The notes: generated by a model not told the origin, from the sequence alone. Numbered from the stretch's first letter, positions 53,625 through 64,000 are shown. The stretch is DNA of 64,000 bases from Haematobia irritans (GCF_050003625.1 NC_134397.1:146443526-146507525); one strand, 5' to 3'. Translations and numbers: made by a program.

Positions 53625-56525
53625 AACAAAATTCTCTATAGAAATAAAATTTTGATAAACATTTCCATTAAAATAAAATTTGTACAAAATTTTCTATGGA
53701 AAGAAAATTTTCTATAGATATAAAATTTTCACAGAATTTTTTACAGAAATAAAATGTTGACAAAATTTTCTGTAGAAATAAAATTTTCTATAGAAATAAA
53801 ATTTTGACAATTTTTTCTATAGAAATAAAATTTGACAAAATATTCAATAGAAATAAAATTTTGACAAAAACTTTAGTATAGAAAGAAAATTTTAGCAAAA
53901 TTTTCTATAGATAAAAAAATTTTGACAGAATTTTTTACAGAAATAAAATTTTGACAAAATTTTCTGTAGAAATAAAATTTTCTATAGAAATAAAATTTTG
54001 ACAAATTTTTCTATAGAAATAAAATTTGACAAAATATTCTATAGAAATAAAATTTTGACAAAAACTTTAGTATGGAAAGAAAATTTTCACAAAATTTTCT
54101 ATAGATATAAAATTTTGACAGAAATTTTTACAGAAATAAAATTTTGACAAAATTTTCTGTAGAAATAAAATTTTCTATAGAAATAAAATTTTGACAAATT
54201 TTTCTATAGAAATAAAATTTGACAAAATATTCTATAGAAATAAAATTTTGACAAAAACTTTAGTATGGAAAGAAAATTTTCACAAAATTTTCTATAGATA
54301 TAAAATTTTGACAGAAATTTTTACAGAAATAAAATTTTGACAAAATTTTCTGTAGAAATAAAATTTTCTATAGAAATAAAATTTTGACAAATTTTTCTAT
54401 AGAAATAAAATTTGACAAAAATTTTCACAAAATTTTCTATAGATATAAAATTTTGACAGTAATTTTTACAGAAATAAAATTTTGACAAAATTTTCTGTAG
54501 AAATAAAATTTTCTATAGAAATAAAATTTTGACAAATTTTTCTATAGAAATAAAATTTGACAAAATATTCTATAGAAATAAAATTTTGACAAAATCTTTA
54601 GTACAGAAAGAAAATTTTTTGCAAAATTTTCTATAGAAATAAAATTTTTACCAAATTTTCTATAGAAATAAATTTTTTACAAAATTTTCTACAGAAATAA
54701 ACCTTGAACCTTGACAAAATTTTCACTAGAAATAAAGTTTTGACACAATTTTCTGTAGAGATACAATTTTGAAAAAATTTTCTCTAGAAATATAATTTTG
54801 ATAAAATAATCTATAGAAATAACATTTTGACAAAATTTTTATACAAATAAAAATTTGACAAAATTTTCTATATAGAAATAAAATTTTGGCAAAGTTTTCT
54901 ATAGAAATAAAATTTTGACAAAATTTTCTATAGAAATATTTTTTTTTCTTTATTTGAGCTACACTTGTAGTGTAGTCAATGCATGGTTTTAAGCTGAAAT
55001 CAAAAACAACAACAATGATTAAAAAAAAAAAAAACAAAAACCAACAATAATAATAACAAAACAAAACGAATGAAATAAATTGTTGACAAAATTTTCTATA
55101 GAAATAAAATTCTGACACAATTTTCTATAGAAATGAAATGTTGACCAAATTTTCTATAGAAATAAAATTTGGCAAAATTTTCTATAGAGATAAAATTTTG
55201 ACAAAATTTTCTATAGAAATATAATTTTGATAAAATTTTCTATAGAAATAAATTTTTGACAAAGTTTTCTATAGAAATAAAATTTTGACAAAATTTTCTA
55301 CAGAAATAAAATTTTGACAAAATTTTCTATAGAAATAAATTTTTGACAAAATTTTATATAGAAATAAAATTTTGACAACGTTTTCTATAGAAATGAAATT
55401 TTGACAAAATTTTCTACAGAAATAAAATTTTGACAAAATTTTCTATAGAAATATATTTTTTATTTAAGCTACACTTGTAGTTTAGCCAATGCATGGTTTT
55501 AAGCTGAAATAAAAACCACAACAAGGATTACAACAAAAAAACAAAAACCAACAATAACAAAACAAAACGAATAAAATAAAATGTTGACAAAATTTTCTAT
55601 AGAAATAAAATTCTGACAAAATTTTCTATAGAAATAAAATTTTGACCAAATTTTCTATAGAAATAAAATTCTGACAAAATTTTCTATAGAAATAAAATTT
55701 TGACCAAATTTTCTATAGAAATAAAATTTGGCAAAATTTTTGTGTAGAGATCAAATTTTGACAAAATTTTCTATCGAAATATAATTTTGACAAAATTTTC
55801 TATAGAAATAAAGCTTTAACAAAATTTTCTATAGAAATAATTTGTGACAAAGTTTTCTATAAAAATGAAATTTTGACAAAATTTTTTTTATAGAAATAAC
55901 ATTTTGATAAAATTTTCTATAGAAATAAAATTGTATAGAAATAAAATATTTACAAAATTTTCTACAGAAATAAAATTTTGATAACATTTTCTATAAAAAT
56001 AAAATTTTTACAAAATATTCGATAGAAATAAAATTCTGACAAAATTTTCTATAGAAATAAAATTTTGACCAATTTTTCTATAGAAATAAAATGTTGACAA
56101 AATCTTCTGTAGATATAAAATTTTGACAAAATTTTCTATAGAAATATTATTTTGATAAAATTTTTTATAGAAATAAATTTTTGACAAAGTTTTCTATAGA
56201 AAAAAAATTGACATAATTTTCTATAGAAATAAAATGTTGACAAAATTTTCTGTAGAAATAACGTTTTAAGAAAATTTTCTATAGAAATAAAATTTTATAG
56301 AAATAAAATTTTTACGAAATTTTCTACAGAAATAAAATTTTGACAGAACCTTCTAAAAAAATAAAATTTTGACAAAATTTTCTATAGATATAAAATTCTG
56401 ACAAAATTTTCTATAGAAATAACATTTTGACAAAATTTTCTATAGAATTAAAATTTTGACACAATATTCTGTAGAGATAAAATTTGGCAACATTTTCTAT
56501 AGAAATATAATTTTCATTCGTTTTG
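53625..56525 (+). repeat. Long 29-bp minisatellite block with higher-order structure
   Basis: About 2.9 kb of units in the same orientation as at 1-1417. Between about 53.7 and 54.6 kb a composite unit of about 193 bp repeats, marked by CTTTAGTAT at 53871, 54065 and 54258 and CTTTAGTAC at 54596, with one copy shortened. Segments at 54940-55085 and 55450-55590 ('aagctacacttgtag', 'caatgcatggttttaagctg', 'aacaaaacaaaacgaa') interrupt the array in a second, longer duplication. The 130-codon minus-strand frame is repeat readthrough. Confidence 0.9.
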
Positions 56526-56675
56526 TTTTGTTATTGTTGGTTTTTTCTTTAATCATTGTTGCTGTTTTTGATTTCAGCTTAAAAGCATGCATTGACTGAA
56601 CTACAAGTGTAGCTTAACCAACAGAGGAAAAGAATGTTTGTCAGATTTATTTTGCAACAAACCTGTCAACCAATT
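56518..56675 (-). repeat. Inverted terminal-type sequence closing the 29-bp block
   Basis: 'ttcgttttgttttgttattg', 'cagcttaaaagcatgcattg', 'acaagtgtagcttaacc' and 'aacagaggaaaagaatg' are the complement of the segment opening the block at 59.56 kb. This suggests a recurrent boundary module of satellite-bearing elements. Confidence 0.6.
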
Positions 56676-56867
56676 ATCAGAATAAATTCAGGCAGTTCAC
56701 TAAACCCAAAAGTGAACCACACTTGAACCTTCCGAAAAAAATGTTTTACATGATAGTCGGCTTATGCCGAAATAAATTCGTACAAACATATCTCTTTTCC
56801 TTTGCCACCGTTAAATCATCGATGTGAGTGCAGTTGGCTGGGTTTATTTTGCGCGTGCTTCCTCTTT
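56676..56867. other. Spacer
   Basis: Sequence between a satellite block and a B element, with nothing recognised. Confidence 0.3.
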
Positions 56868-59470
56868 TTTATACCCTCCACCATAGGATATGGGTATATT
56901 AACTTTGTCATTCCGTTTGTAACACATCGAAATATTGCTCTAAGACCCCATAAAGTATATATTTTGGGTCGTGGTGAAATTCTGAGCCGATCTAAGCATG
57001 TCCGTCCGTCCGTCCGTCTGTAGAAATCACGCTAACTTCCGAACGAAACAAGCTATCGACTTGAAACTTGGCACAAGTAGTTGTTATCGATGTAGGTCGG
57101 ATGGTATTGAAAATGGGCCATATCGGTCCACTTTTACGTATAGCCCCCATATAAAGGGACCCTCAGATTTGGCTTGTTGAGCCTCTAACAGAAGCATTTT
57201 TCATCCGATCCGGCTGAAATTTTGTACATGGTGTTGGTATATTGTCTCTAACAACCATGCTAAAATTGGTTCTCATCGGTCCATAATTATATATAGCCCC
57301 AATATAAACCGGTCCCCAGATTTGGCTTGCGGAGCCTCAAAGAGAAGAAAATTTCATCCGATCCGGCTGAAATTTGGTACATGATGTTGGTATATGGTTT
57401 CTAACAACCATGCTAAAATTGGTTCACATCGGTCCATAATTATATATAGCCCCCATATAAACCGGTCCCCAGATTTGGCTTGCGGAGCCTCAAAGAGAAG
57501 AAAATTTCATCCGATCCGGCTGAAATTTGGTACATGATGTTGGTATATGGTTTCTAACAACCATGCTAAAATTGGTTCACATCGGTCCATAATTATATAT
57601 AGCCCCCATATAAACCGGTCCCCAGATTTGGCTTGCGGAGCCTCAAAGAGAAGAAAATTTCATCCGATACGGCTGAAATTTGGTACATGATGTTGGTATA
57701 TGGTTTCTAACAACCATGCAAAAATTGGACCATATCGGTCCTTAATTATATATAGCCCCCATATAAACCGATCCCCAGATTTGGTTTGTGGAGCCTCTAA
57801 AAGAAGCATATTTCATCCGATCCGGCTGAAATTTGGTACATGGTGTTGGTATATGGTCTCTAACAACCATGCCAAAATTGGTCCACATCGGTCTATAATT
57901 ATATATAGCCCCCATATAAACCGATCCCCAGATTTGCCTTGCGGAGCCTCAAAGAGAAGCAAATTTCATCCGATCCGGCTGAAATTTGGTACATGATGTT
58001 GGTATATGGTCTCTAACAACCATGCCAAAATTGGTCCACATCGGTCTATAATTATATATAGCTTCCATATAAACCGATCCCCAGATTTGGCTTGCGGAGC
58101 CTCAAAGAGAAGAAAATTTCATCCGATCCGGCTGAAATTTGGTACATGGTGTTGGTATATGGTCTTTAATAATCATGCAAAAATTGGTCCATATCGGTCC
58201 ATAATTATATATAGCCCCCATATAAACCGATCCCCATATGTGGCTTGCGGAGCCTCAAAGAGAAGCAAATTTCATCCGATCCGGCTGAAATTTGGTACAT
58301 GATGTTGGTATATGGTCTCTAACAACCATGCAAAAATTGGTCCACATCGGTCCATAATTATATATAGCCCCCTTATAAACCGATCTCCAGATTTGGCTTG
58401 CGGACCCTAAAAGAGAAGCAAATTTCATCCGATCCGGCTGAAATTTGGTACATGATGTTGGTATATGGTCTCTAACAACCTTGCAAAAATTGGTCCACAT
58501 CGGTCCTTAATTATATATAGCCCCCATATAAACCGGTCCTCAGATTTGGCTTGCGAAGTCTCCAAGAGAAGCAAATTTCATCCAATCCGGTTGTAATTTG
58601 GAACATGGTGTTAGTATATGATCTTTAACAACCGTGAAAGAATTGGTCCATATCGGTCCATAATTATATATAGCCCCCATATAAAACATTCTCCAGATTT
58701 GACCTCCGGAGCCTCTTGGAGGAGCAAAATTCATCCGATCCAGTCGCTAACACTAGATCCAAAAATAATCTACAAAAATTTTATTTCTATAGAAAATTTT
58801 GTCAAAATGTTATTTCTATAGAAAGTTTTGTCAAAATTTTATTTCTAGAGAAAATTCTGTCAAAATTTTATTCGGTTCATAATAAAATTTTCATCATTAT
58901 CAAAATTTTATTTCTATAGAAAATTTTGTCAAAATTTTGTTTCTATAGAAAATTTTGTTCAAATTTTATTCGGTTCATAATCATGGTTGCCGCTCGAGCC
59001 AAAAATAATCTACCAAGATTTTATTTCTATAGAAAATTTTGTCAAAAGTTTATTTCTATGGAAAATTTTGTTAAAATTTCATTTCTGTAGAAATTTTTGT
59101 CAAAATTTTCTTTCTATAGAAAATTTTTATTTCTATAGAAAATTTTGTGAAAATTTTATTTCTATAGAAAATTTTGTTAAAATTTTATTTCTGTAGAAAA
59201 TTTTGTCAAAATTTTATGTCTACTTTGTCAAACTGAATTATATACGTATTGGATCGATCTTTTTTGATTTAATATATACCACGTATGGACTTACATACAA
59301 TTTAGAAGATGGTGTTAGGAGGTTTTAAGATACCTTGCCATCGGCAAGCGTTACCGCAACTTAAGTAATTCGATTGCGGATGGCAGTGTTTAATGAAGTT
59401 TCTACGCAATCCATGATGGAGGGTACATAAGCTTCGGCCTGGCCGAACTTACGGCCGTATATACTTGTTT
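56868..59470 (-). mobile_element. DINE-1/Helentron-like element, subfamily B, long copy with both ends
   Basis: The 3' end TATACCCTCCACCATAGGAT is at the left and the 5' end at the right (CTTCGGCCTGGCCGAA, then ACGGCCGTATATACTT). About ten 153-bp-type units span 57.2-58.7 kb. Those at about 57.3-57.7 kb are almost identical to each other. A 29-bp module (58763-59220) lies between the array and the 5' end. The 98-codon plus-strand frames at 57700-58302 are array readthrough. Confidence 0.85.
58763..59220 (-). repeat. 29-bp satellite module inside B element
   Basis: About thirteen reverse-orientation units with two 'ttcggttcataat' interruptions and 'catggttgccgctcgagcc' at about 58983. The order mirrors 28378-28760 in the other long B element, including the shared flank 'tttgtcaaactgaattata'. 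Confidence 0.85.
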
Positions 59471-59554
59471 TTTTTTTTTGTGGGATTTGGTAATTCCGAA
59501 ACGTGAGTCCATCAAACCATCTTGCAGTCTGTAGAGCTTTGCCTAAATAAATTT
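59471..59554. other. Spacer
   Basis: Short sequence following poly-T, with nothing recognised. Confidence 0.3.
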
Positions 59555-60136
59555 GACAATCATTATTTTCCTCTGTTGGTTATGCTACACTTGTTGTTTA
59601 GTCAATGCATGGTTTTAAGCTGAAATCAAAAACAACAACAATGATTAAAGAAGAAAACCAACAATAACAAAACAAAACGAATGAAATAAAATGTTGACAA
59701 ACGTTTCTATAGAAATAAAATTTTGACAAAGTTTTCTATAGAAATAAAATTTTGACTAAATTTTCTAAGAAATAAAATTTTGACAAAATTTTCTACAGAA
59801 TTAAAATTTTGACAAAATTTTCTATAGAAATAAAATTTTGACCAAATTTCCTATAGAAAGAAAATTTTGACAACATTTTCTATAGAAATAAAATGTTGAC
59901 AAATTTTCCTATAGAAATAAAAGTTTGACCAAATTTTTATAGAAATAATATTTTGACAAAATTTTCCAAAGAAATAACATTTTGACAAAGTTTTCTATAG
60001 AAATAAAATTTTGACTAAATTTTTTATAGAAATAAAATTTTAACAAAATTTTCTATACAAATATTTTTTGCAAAATAAATTTTTGTTTAGTTTGTTAAAA
60101 TTTTCATATATTATTTGAGGCTCTAGTGGCAAACGT
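59555..60136 (+). repeat. 29-bp minisatellite block with boundary modules on both sides
   Basis: The left module 'cctctgttggttatgctaca', 'tcaatgcatggttttaagct' and 'aacaaaacaaaacgaatg' is followed by about thirteen 29-bp units (59690-60085). The right module is 'tattatttgaggctctagtgg' and 'caaacgtgatt', which resembles the complement of 'cttgccactcgagcc' at 62.34 kb. The arrangement looks like a small mobile unit, but the two ends are not inverted copies of each other. Confidence 0.65.
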
Positions 60137-61860
60137 GATTTTTGGCTACCTTTGGCACTAATTGTTGCCTTCAAACTGCCGACAAATGCTGCGCGAATGT
60201 GGCTCTGAGTTATTTTGGTCGATTTTTCCCATTTTTAGATTTGTTCTTGTCGAAGGGATATGAGTACCCTGGTATCGACCAAGTTGAACTAAGACCTTTA
60301 TCCTTTATCTCGATACAATTGTATAAGGTGTCTATCCCAACATGTCATTAATTTTGATTTTATAATGATTGCATAATAGCTACAAAAATATTTGTTTAGG
60401 GGTGACGGGAGGGGTGAGAGTCATAATTGGACATCATCACTTGACACTGACGAGAGGAAATGTCATTTCATCTATGGTCACCAGAGGAGTAACAAAAATG
60501 TAGGCAGCATTTACCCGTGCCTGGCTCAAGACACCATTATGGTAAATGGATGGGGTGGTTGGTCATCATGGTGATGGTCGATGAGGTGGCTGTTGGTTAT
60601 TATTGTTGTTGTTTGGTGCAGTGATTAAATCACGTCTTCTTCTTTCTAAGCACCCATAAATCGGCGGTTTCTTTTTTGTCTACCCAGTCAGTGCTTAAAA
60701 AGGATTACGAAAATTTCCTGATGTTGTTATTGTCTTTGTGTTGCTGCTGTTGTTGTTGGCCATTGTCGTTTGCATTTGGTATTCATTTGGCATTTGAGGT
60801 GATTAACATGCAACTTTAAGGCATAGGCCAGGCTAACAGACGAACCAACCAACTCGACCAGGTTCGCTTGTTGGTTTGGTTAACTGAATAGCTAGAGAGT
60901 ATTGAAGCGGCTGCGGGCTTCACAACAAAGCCTTCTTTATCAAAATTATTGAAACTCCACACATAGACACAACAGCAGTGGGTTTTGCAGTAAATGCAAA
61001 ATAATGCCTCATTCCCTTTCTATTGATGTTTGTCAATTTGAGGCAGGAGGAACATTTCAAAAGACTTTAAGAAATTTATGGACACAACCATCCCCAACAC
61101 TCAAATAATGGGCCCTGAAATATTCACACACAGAATGCATGAGAGTCCATGCCACTACATTTGCCGATAATTAAAGATTCAAAGGCATATTGCGGAAGAA
61201 TTTTCCTTCGGTTTAGCTAAACGCAGCTAGTGAAGGTAGTGAATCGAAATTCAAGTCCTGATTTCTAACAGGAAATGAGTTAAAATATTTGTCTATTTTA
61301 CTATAGTAGAGTTGCTAAATGCTTAAGATGGCCAATGATATAAATCCATCACAATTGAAAGGGTATGTATGGAGTTGTGTCGCGTGCTAATACACTTCAA
61401 AAAAAAAAAAAATAATTATAGTAAGAAGTGAAGTACACTTATTTGCTTAGATTTTATCCTTCGCTTAAGGATTTTGGAATTGATTTTGAATCAAAAAAGC
61501 TGCACCACTATGATTTAAATATAATAGTATCCTTTGGAAGCCCCTCGTCATGATAAAATTTCCGGTGGATTTGATGAACCATAATCCCTCAAAAAGATCA
61601 GTTCAAATGGTACGAAGTTAAATTTAAAGTTTCTCCATCAAATTCTGTAGTCATATTGAGTACGCACAGTAGTAATGCAGGATCGATAACCGATGGCGTT
61701 TACTCATCAGACAATAATACAACTGCAGTATATTCTCACTAATCCGGAATATCCGCTAGTCAAGACATTTCAACTTTTCAAATTTTTCGTTTGCAATTCT
61801 AACACTAAATTTAACTTATTTGTTTTGGAAAAAATTATTTGTTTGTCGCTATGACGAAGA
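60137..61860. other. Longest low-repeat stretch; no gene identified
   Basis: It contains none of the dispersed families seen elsewhere. GTTGTTGTT and TATTGTTGTT runs (about 60600-60760), typical of fly non-coding DNA, and a poly-A run near 61400 are visible. Frames of 60-69 codons at 60142 and 60392 have no recognisable domain. It is the best candidate for host intergenic or intronic DNA. Confidence 0.4.
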
Positions 61861-61865
61861 GTTTT

Positions 61866-61902
61866 CAAGGCTACTTTAGCGAGAAAAGCTAAAGTAGCCT
61901 TG
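61866..61902. other. Perfect 15-bp hairpin
   Basis: CAAGGCTACTTTAGC, loop GAGAAAA, then GCTAAAGTAGCCTTG. It lies just at the start of the LINE fragment and part of the right arm appears to be coding sequence of it (AKVALYS). Confidence 0.8.
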
Positions 61903-62333
61903 TACTCGTGCAAAACGACAATAAAAATGGAAAACGTGAGGACTAAAACCGAAAATTGGGCATTGACTCTACACTGCAGTGGTTAGACCTATAATGCTAT
62001 ATGGTGTTGTGGTATGGTGGCCGGCACTTTAGCAGCCGACAAAATTAGATAAAGTTCACGTTATGGCGTGCTGGTATATCTCAGGCTCATTCAGTAAGAC
62101 AGGAACAGATTTTCTTAATGTCATACTGCATCTATTGCATTTATACATTTTGGCCAAACAATCAGCTGCAACAACGGCTGCACGGTTGCGTGAGCTATCG
62201 CTGTGATCGGAAAAAAGGCAGGGTTATAGTTCGGTTTTCAAAGTAATGCCAGACGTCGTGGATTACTCTCTGGCGAAACCGCTTTTCGACAAAAATTTTG
62301 AAACTCTAATTCCCAACAGTACGGCGTGGAGAC
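61888..62333 (+). pseudogene. LINE reverse transcriptase/post-RT fragment, degenerate
   Basis: Conceptual reading gives AKVALYSC, then after a frame slip near 61970 YTAVVRPIMLYGVVVWWPAL, a TAG stop, KLDKVHVMACWYISGSFSKT, ILAKQSAATTAARLRELSL, a TGA stop and VFKVMPDVVDYSLAKPLFDK. This is the typical region after the RT catalytic core in R1/I/LOA-type LINEs, where 'RPI.LYG...WW' and 'A..RLRE' are characteristic and an RNase H domain usually follows. Both stops are in frame, so the fragment is dead. It ends at the satellite boundary module near 62334. Confidence 0.7.
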
Positions 62334-62553
62334 CACGCTTGCCACTCGAGCCTAAAATAATCTACCAAAACTTGAACACATTTACAAAAAATCATTTGTT
62401 GAAGTTTTTGTCCAAATGTTTTTCGCATTTTATTTCAATAGAAAATTTCATCAAAATTTTATTTCTATAGAAAATTTCATCAAAATTTTATTTCTATAGA
62501 AAATTTTGTCAAAATTTTATTTCAATATCAAATTTCATCAAAATTTTATTTTA
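62334..62553 (-). repeat. 29-bp minisatellite block with GTTGCCAC-type boundary, left part
   Basis: 'cttgccactcgagcctaaaa' and 'taatctaccaaaacttg' are followed by reverse-orientation 29-bp units (about 62425-62550, several with 'atttcatcaaaatttta'). A Penelope-like fragment then interrupts, and the array resumes at about 63432. Confidence 0.75.
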
Positions 62554-63431
62554 TTAATGAATGACTTCCCAAAGAAGACTATAAAAGATTTATTACAACG
62601 TGCACAGAAGCCAAAAAAGGACAATATCAATAAGGAGCCAAAAATATATAAATCTGTCATTTTTATACCTGGTTTCTCCGAAAGATTCAAAAACTCTGAA
62701 ATTTATGACAAGGACAAGATTCAACTCGCTTTCAGAACGCACAATACAATGGACCAATTCTATGGGAAAACAAAATCAAAAGTTAAAAAGGAGGACAAAT
62801 CAAATTTAGTATACCAAATAAAATGTAATGGAGACGGGTCCGACATATGCCAAAAGGTATATGTTGGTACTACAGGAACTAAATTAAAGACGAGAATTTC
62901 ATCCCACAAATCTGACCACAAGGCTAGAGATAAGCCATTGGATCTAAAGACGGCACTCGCAACCCACTGTACACAAACTGGACACAGCCCGAATTTTGAC
63001 GATGTAGATGTATTAGTGCAAGAGAGTAATCCGTTCCGACGATATACCTTAGAGATGCTTTATATCACCGACGTTCCCAGCGAGAAGAGATTAAACTTTA
63101 AAACAGACACAGATAAATGTTCTCAAATGTATAGATACATCATAAAAAAACACGGACGCAGACATATTTAGTTGGCAATCAAATTTTCTAAAAAGCTGAC
63201 GTAATCACTCTCTACAATTTTTTGATTATTTCCAAAAAATACTTTAATGTAAATATAAATTGTTTGTGTTACTCGTACATTGTGTACTAATATTTGTTAT
63301 TTATGTAGATCCCCGTCGAAGACTAACGATGTTAGTCGAAATATTGGAGAATAAAGTTAACAAGTAATCAAAAATCGTAAAAAGGATTTTTTATTAAAAA
63401 GGACCTCAAGCCGAAATAATAATAAAATAAA
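62554..63431 (+). mobile_element. Penelope-like element, 5'-truncated fragment
   Basis: Coding sequence to 63171 is followed by about 260 bp of 3' sequence. That part includes 'cgtcgaagactaacgatg' and 'ttagtcgaaatattggag', a hairpin-like pair resembling the 3' region of Penelope-like elements, and then A-rich DNA. The 29-bp satellite continues on both sides, so it inserted there. The upstream reverse transcriptase part is absent, as expected for 5' truncation. Confidence 0.75.
62557..63171 (+). CDS. GIY-YIG endonuclease domain of a Penelope-like element (fragment)
   Basis: The open frame is fixed from ATG 62557 (MNDFPKKTIKD); in-frame sequence before it (from 62506) is satellite and should not be counted. 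The domain shows VYQIKC for the GIY motif, KVYVG for YIG, an arginine in LKTRISSHKSDH, HCTQTGH, and the catalytic-type glutamate in RYTLEMLYI. Two cysteines spaced CNGDGSDIC plus downstream histidines agree with the zinc-binding insertion known in Penelope endonucleases. In intact elements this C-terminal nuclease nicks target DNA for reverse transcription. The 204-residue fragment has no stop or frameshift, but it lacks the RT domain and any evident promoter. Confidence 0.75.
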   Translation: MNDFPKKTIKDLLQRAQKPKKDNINKEPKIYKSVIFIPGFSERFKNSEIYDKDKIQLAFRTHNTMDQFYGKTKSKVKKEDKSNLVYQIKCNGDGSDICQKVYVGTTGTKLKTRISSHKSDHKARDKPLDLKTALATHCTQTGHSPNFDDVDVLVQESNPFRRYTLEMLYITDVPSEKRLNFKTDTDKCSQMYRYIIKKHGRRHI

Positions 63432-64000
63432 TTTTATTTTTTAGAAAATTTTGTCAATATTTTATTTCTATAGAAAATTTTGTCAAACTTTTATTGCTAA
63501 AGGAAATTTTGTCAAAATTTTATTTCAATAGAAAATGTTGTCAAAGTTTTATTTCTATAGAAAATTTTGTCAAAATTTTATTTCTATAGAAAATTTTGTC
63601 AACATTTTATTTCTATAAAAAATTCTGTCAAAATTTTATTTCAATAGAAAATTTTTGTCGAAATTTTATTTCAATAGAAAATTTTTGTCGAAATTTTATT
63701 TCAATAGAACATTTCATCACAATTTTATTTCTATTGAAAATTTTGTCAAAATCTTATTTCAATAGAAAACTTCATCAAAATTTTATTTCTATAGGAAATT
63801 TTGTCAAAATTTTATTGCTATAGGAAATTTTGTCAAAATTTTATTTCTATAGGAAATTTTGTCAAAATGTTATTTCTATAGAACATTTTGTCAAAATTTT
63901 ATTTCTATAGAAAAAAATATTTATTCTATAGAAATATTTATTCTATAGAAAAAATTATTTCTATAGAAAATTTTGTTAAAATTGTATTTCAATAGAAAAT
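63432..64000 (-). repeat. 29-bp minisatellite block, right part, running off the window
   Basis: About twenty reverse-orientation units with variants 'atttttgtcgaaattttattt', 'tttcatcaaaattttattt' and, at 63910-63960, compact 'tatttattctatagaaa' units. The array continues beyond the window edge. Confidence 0.95.

Noticed and set aside
54726..55118. 130-codon minus-strand frame rich in Phe/Tyr/Lys
   Set aside because: It is translation of the 29-bp satellite (KFYFYRKFCQNFI pattern), seen wherever that satellite occurs.
60142..60351. 69-codon frame as a small host gene
   Set aside because: No recognised domain, no splice context and no clear codon bias; length is compatible with chance.

Overview
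This is repeat-dense, intergenic-type nuclear DNA from a higher fly, most likely a calyptrate/muscid such as Stomoxys, Musca or Haematobia. That placement is my recognition of the repeat families and was not searched. I find no host gene, no rRNA gene and no functional tRNA gene. Almost all long open frames are by-products of tandem repeats; the recognisable protein-coding material is transposon-derived and, except for one short Penelope-type endonuclease domain, visibly broken.

Three layers make up the window. (1) A 29-bp AT-rich minisatellite (TTTTGACAAAATTTTC + TATAGAAATAAAA) recurs in about ten blocks in both orientations: 1-1417, 20.6-21.5 kb, 25.1-25.4, 28.4-28.7, 38.7-41.1, 48.8-49.7, 53.6-56.5, 58.8-59.2, 59.7-60.1 and 62.4-64.0 kb. 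(2) A superfamily of DINE-1/Helentron-like non-autonomous elements, here called A, B and C, has a GC-rich hairpin at the 5' end (TTCGGCCGGGCCGAA in A), a central array of about 153-bp repeats, and a 3' end rich in TATACCC and CCACCAT with a short palindrome. A elements lie at 9.1-11.6, 32.5-33.8, 34.4-37.6 (two nested), 41.5-42.8 and 50.1-51.25 kb, plus one split by an insertion at 25.9/27.9 kb. B elements lie at 3.4-5.0, 11.7-12.5, 28.1-30.7, 44.2-47.0, 51.25-51.7 and 56.9-59.5 kb. C elements lie at 2.5-3.3, 17.5-18.6, 31.1-31.3, 41.2/43.6-44.2, 49.8 and 52.2-52.9 kb. (3) Classical transposons sit in and around these: three DD34D mariner copies with TA duplications (16.3, 41.5 and 44.8 kb), one nearly intact and one broken DD37E Tc1/mariner copy (21.6 and 8.6 kb), a hAT-type non-autonomous element with a perfect 8-bp target duplication (48.4-50.1 kb), two short elements with dense CGTGA motifs (7.3 and 51.7 kb), several MITEs, five copies or fragments of a tRNA-headed SINE, two non-LTR reverse transcriptase fragments (39.2 and 61.9 kb) and a Penelope-like GIY-YIG fragment (62.6 kb).

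Nesting gives a relative order of insertion: A into a DD37E relic, A into mariner, mariner into B, mariner into C, SINE into A and into B, hAT into the 29-bp satellite, Penelope into the 29-bp satellite, and A into a nearly identical A. The last case makes an inverted repeat with arms of about 1.4 kb that I could barely tell apart. The 29-bp satellite also appears to be the body of a mobile element with long terminal inverted repeats (38.57-41.18 kb), and a 29-bp block is a shared internal module of two B copies. These are the most interesting leads. The longest stretches without recognisable repeats are 1.42-2.49, 31.3-32.1, 47.0-48.0, 52.87-53.6 and 60.1-61.8 kb; I see no convincing gene in them.
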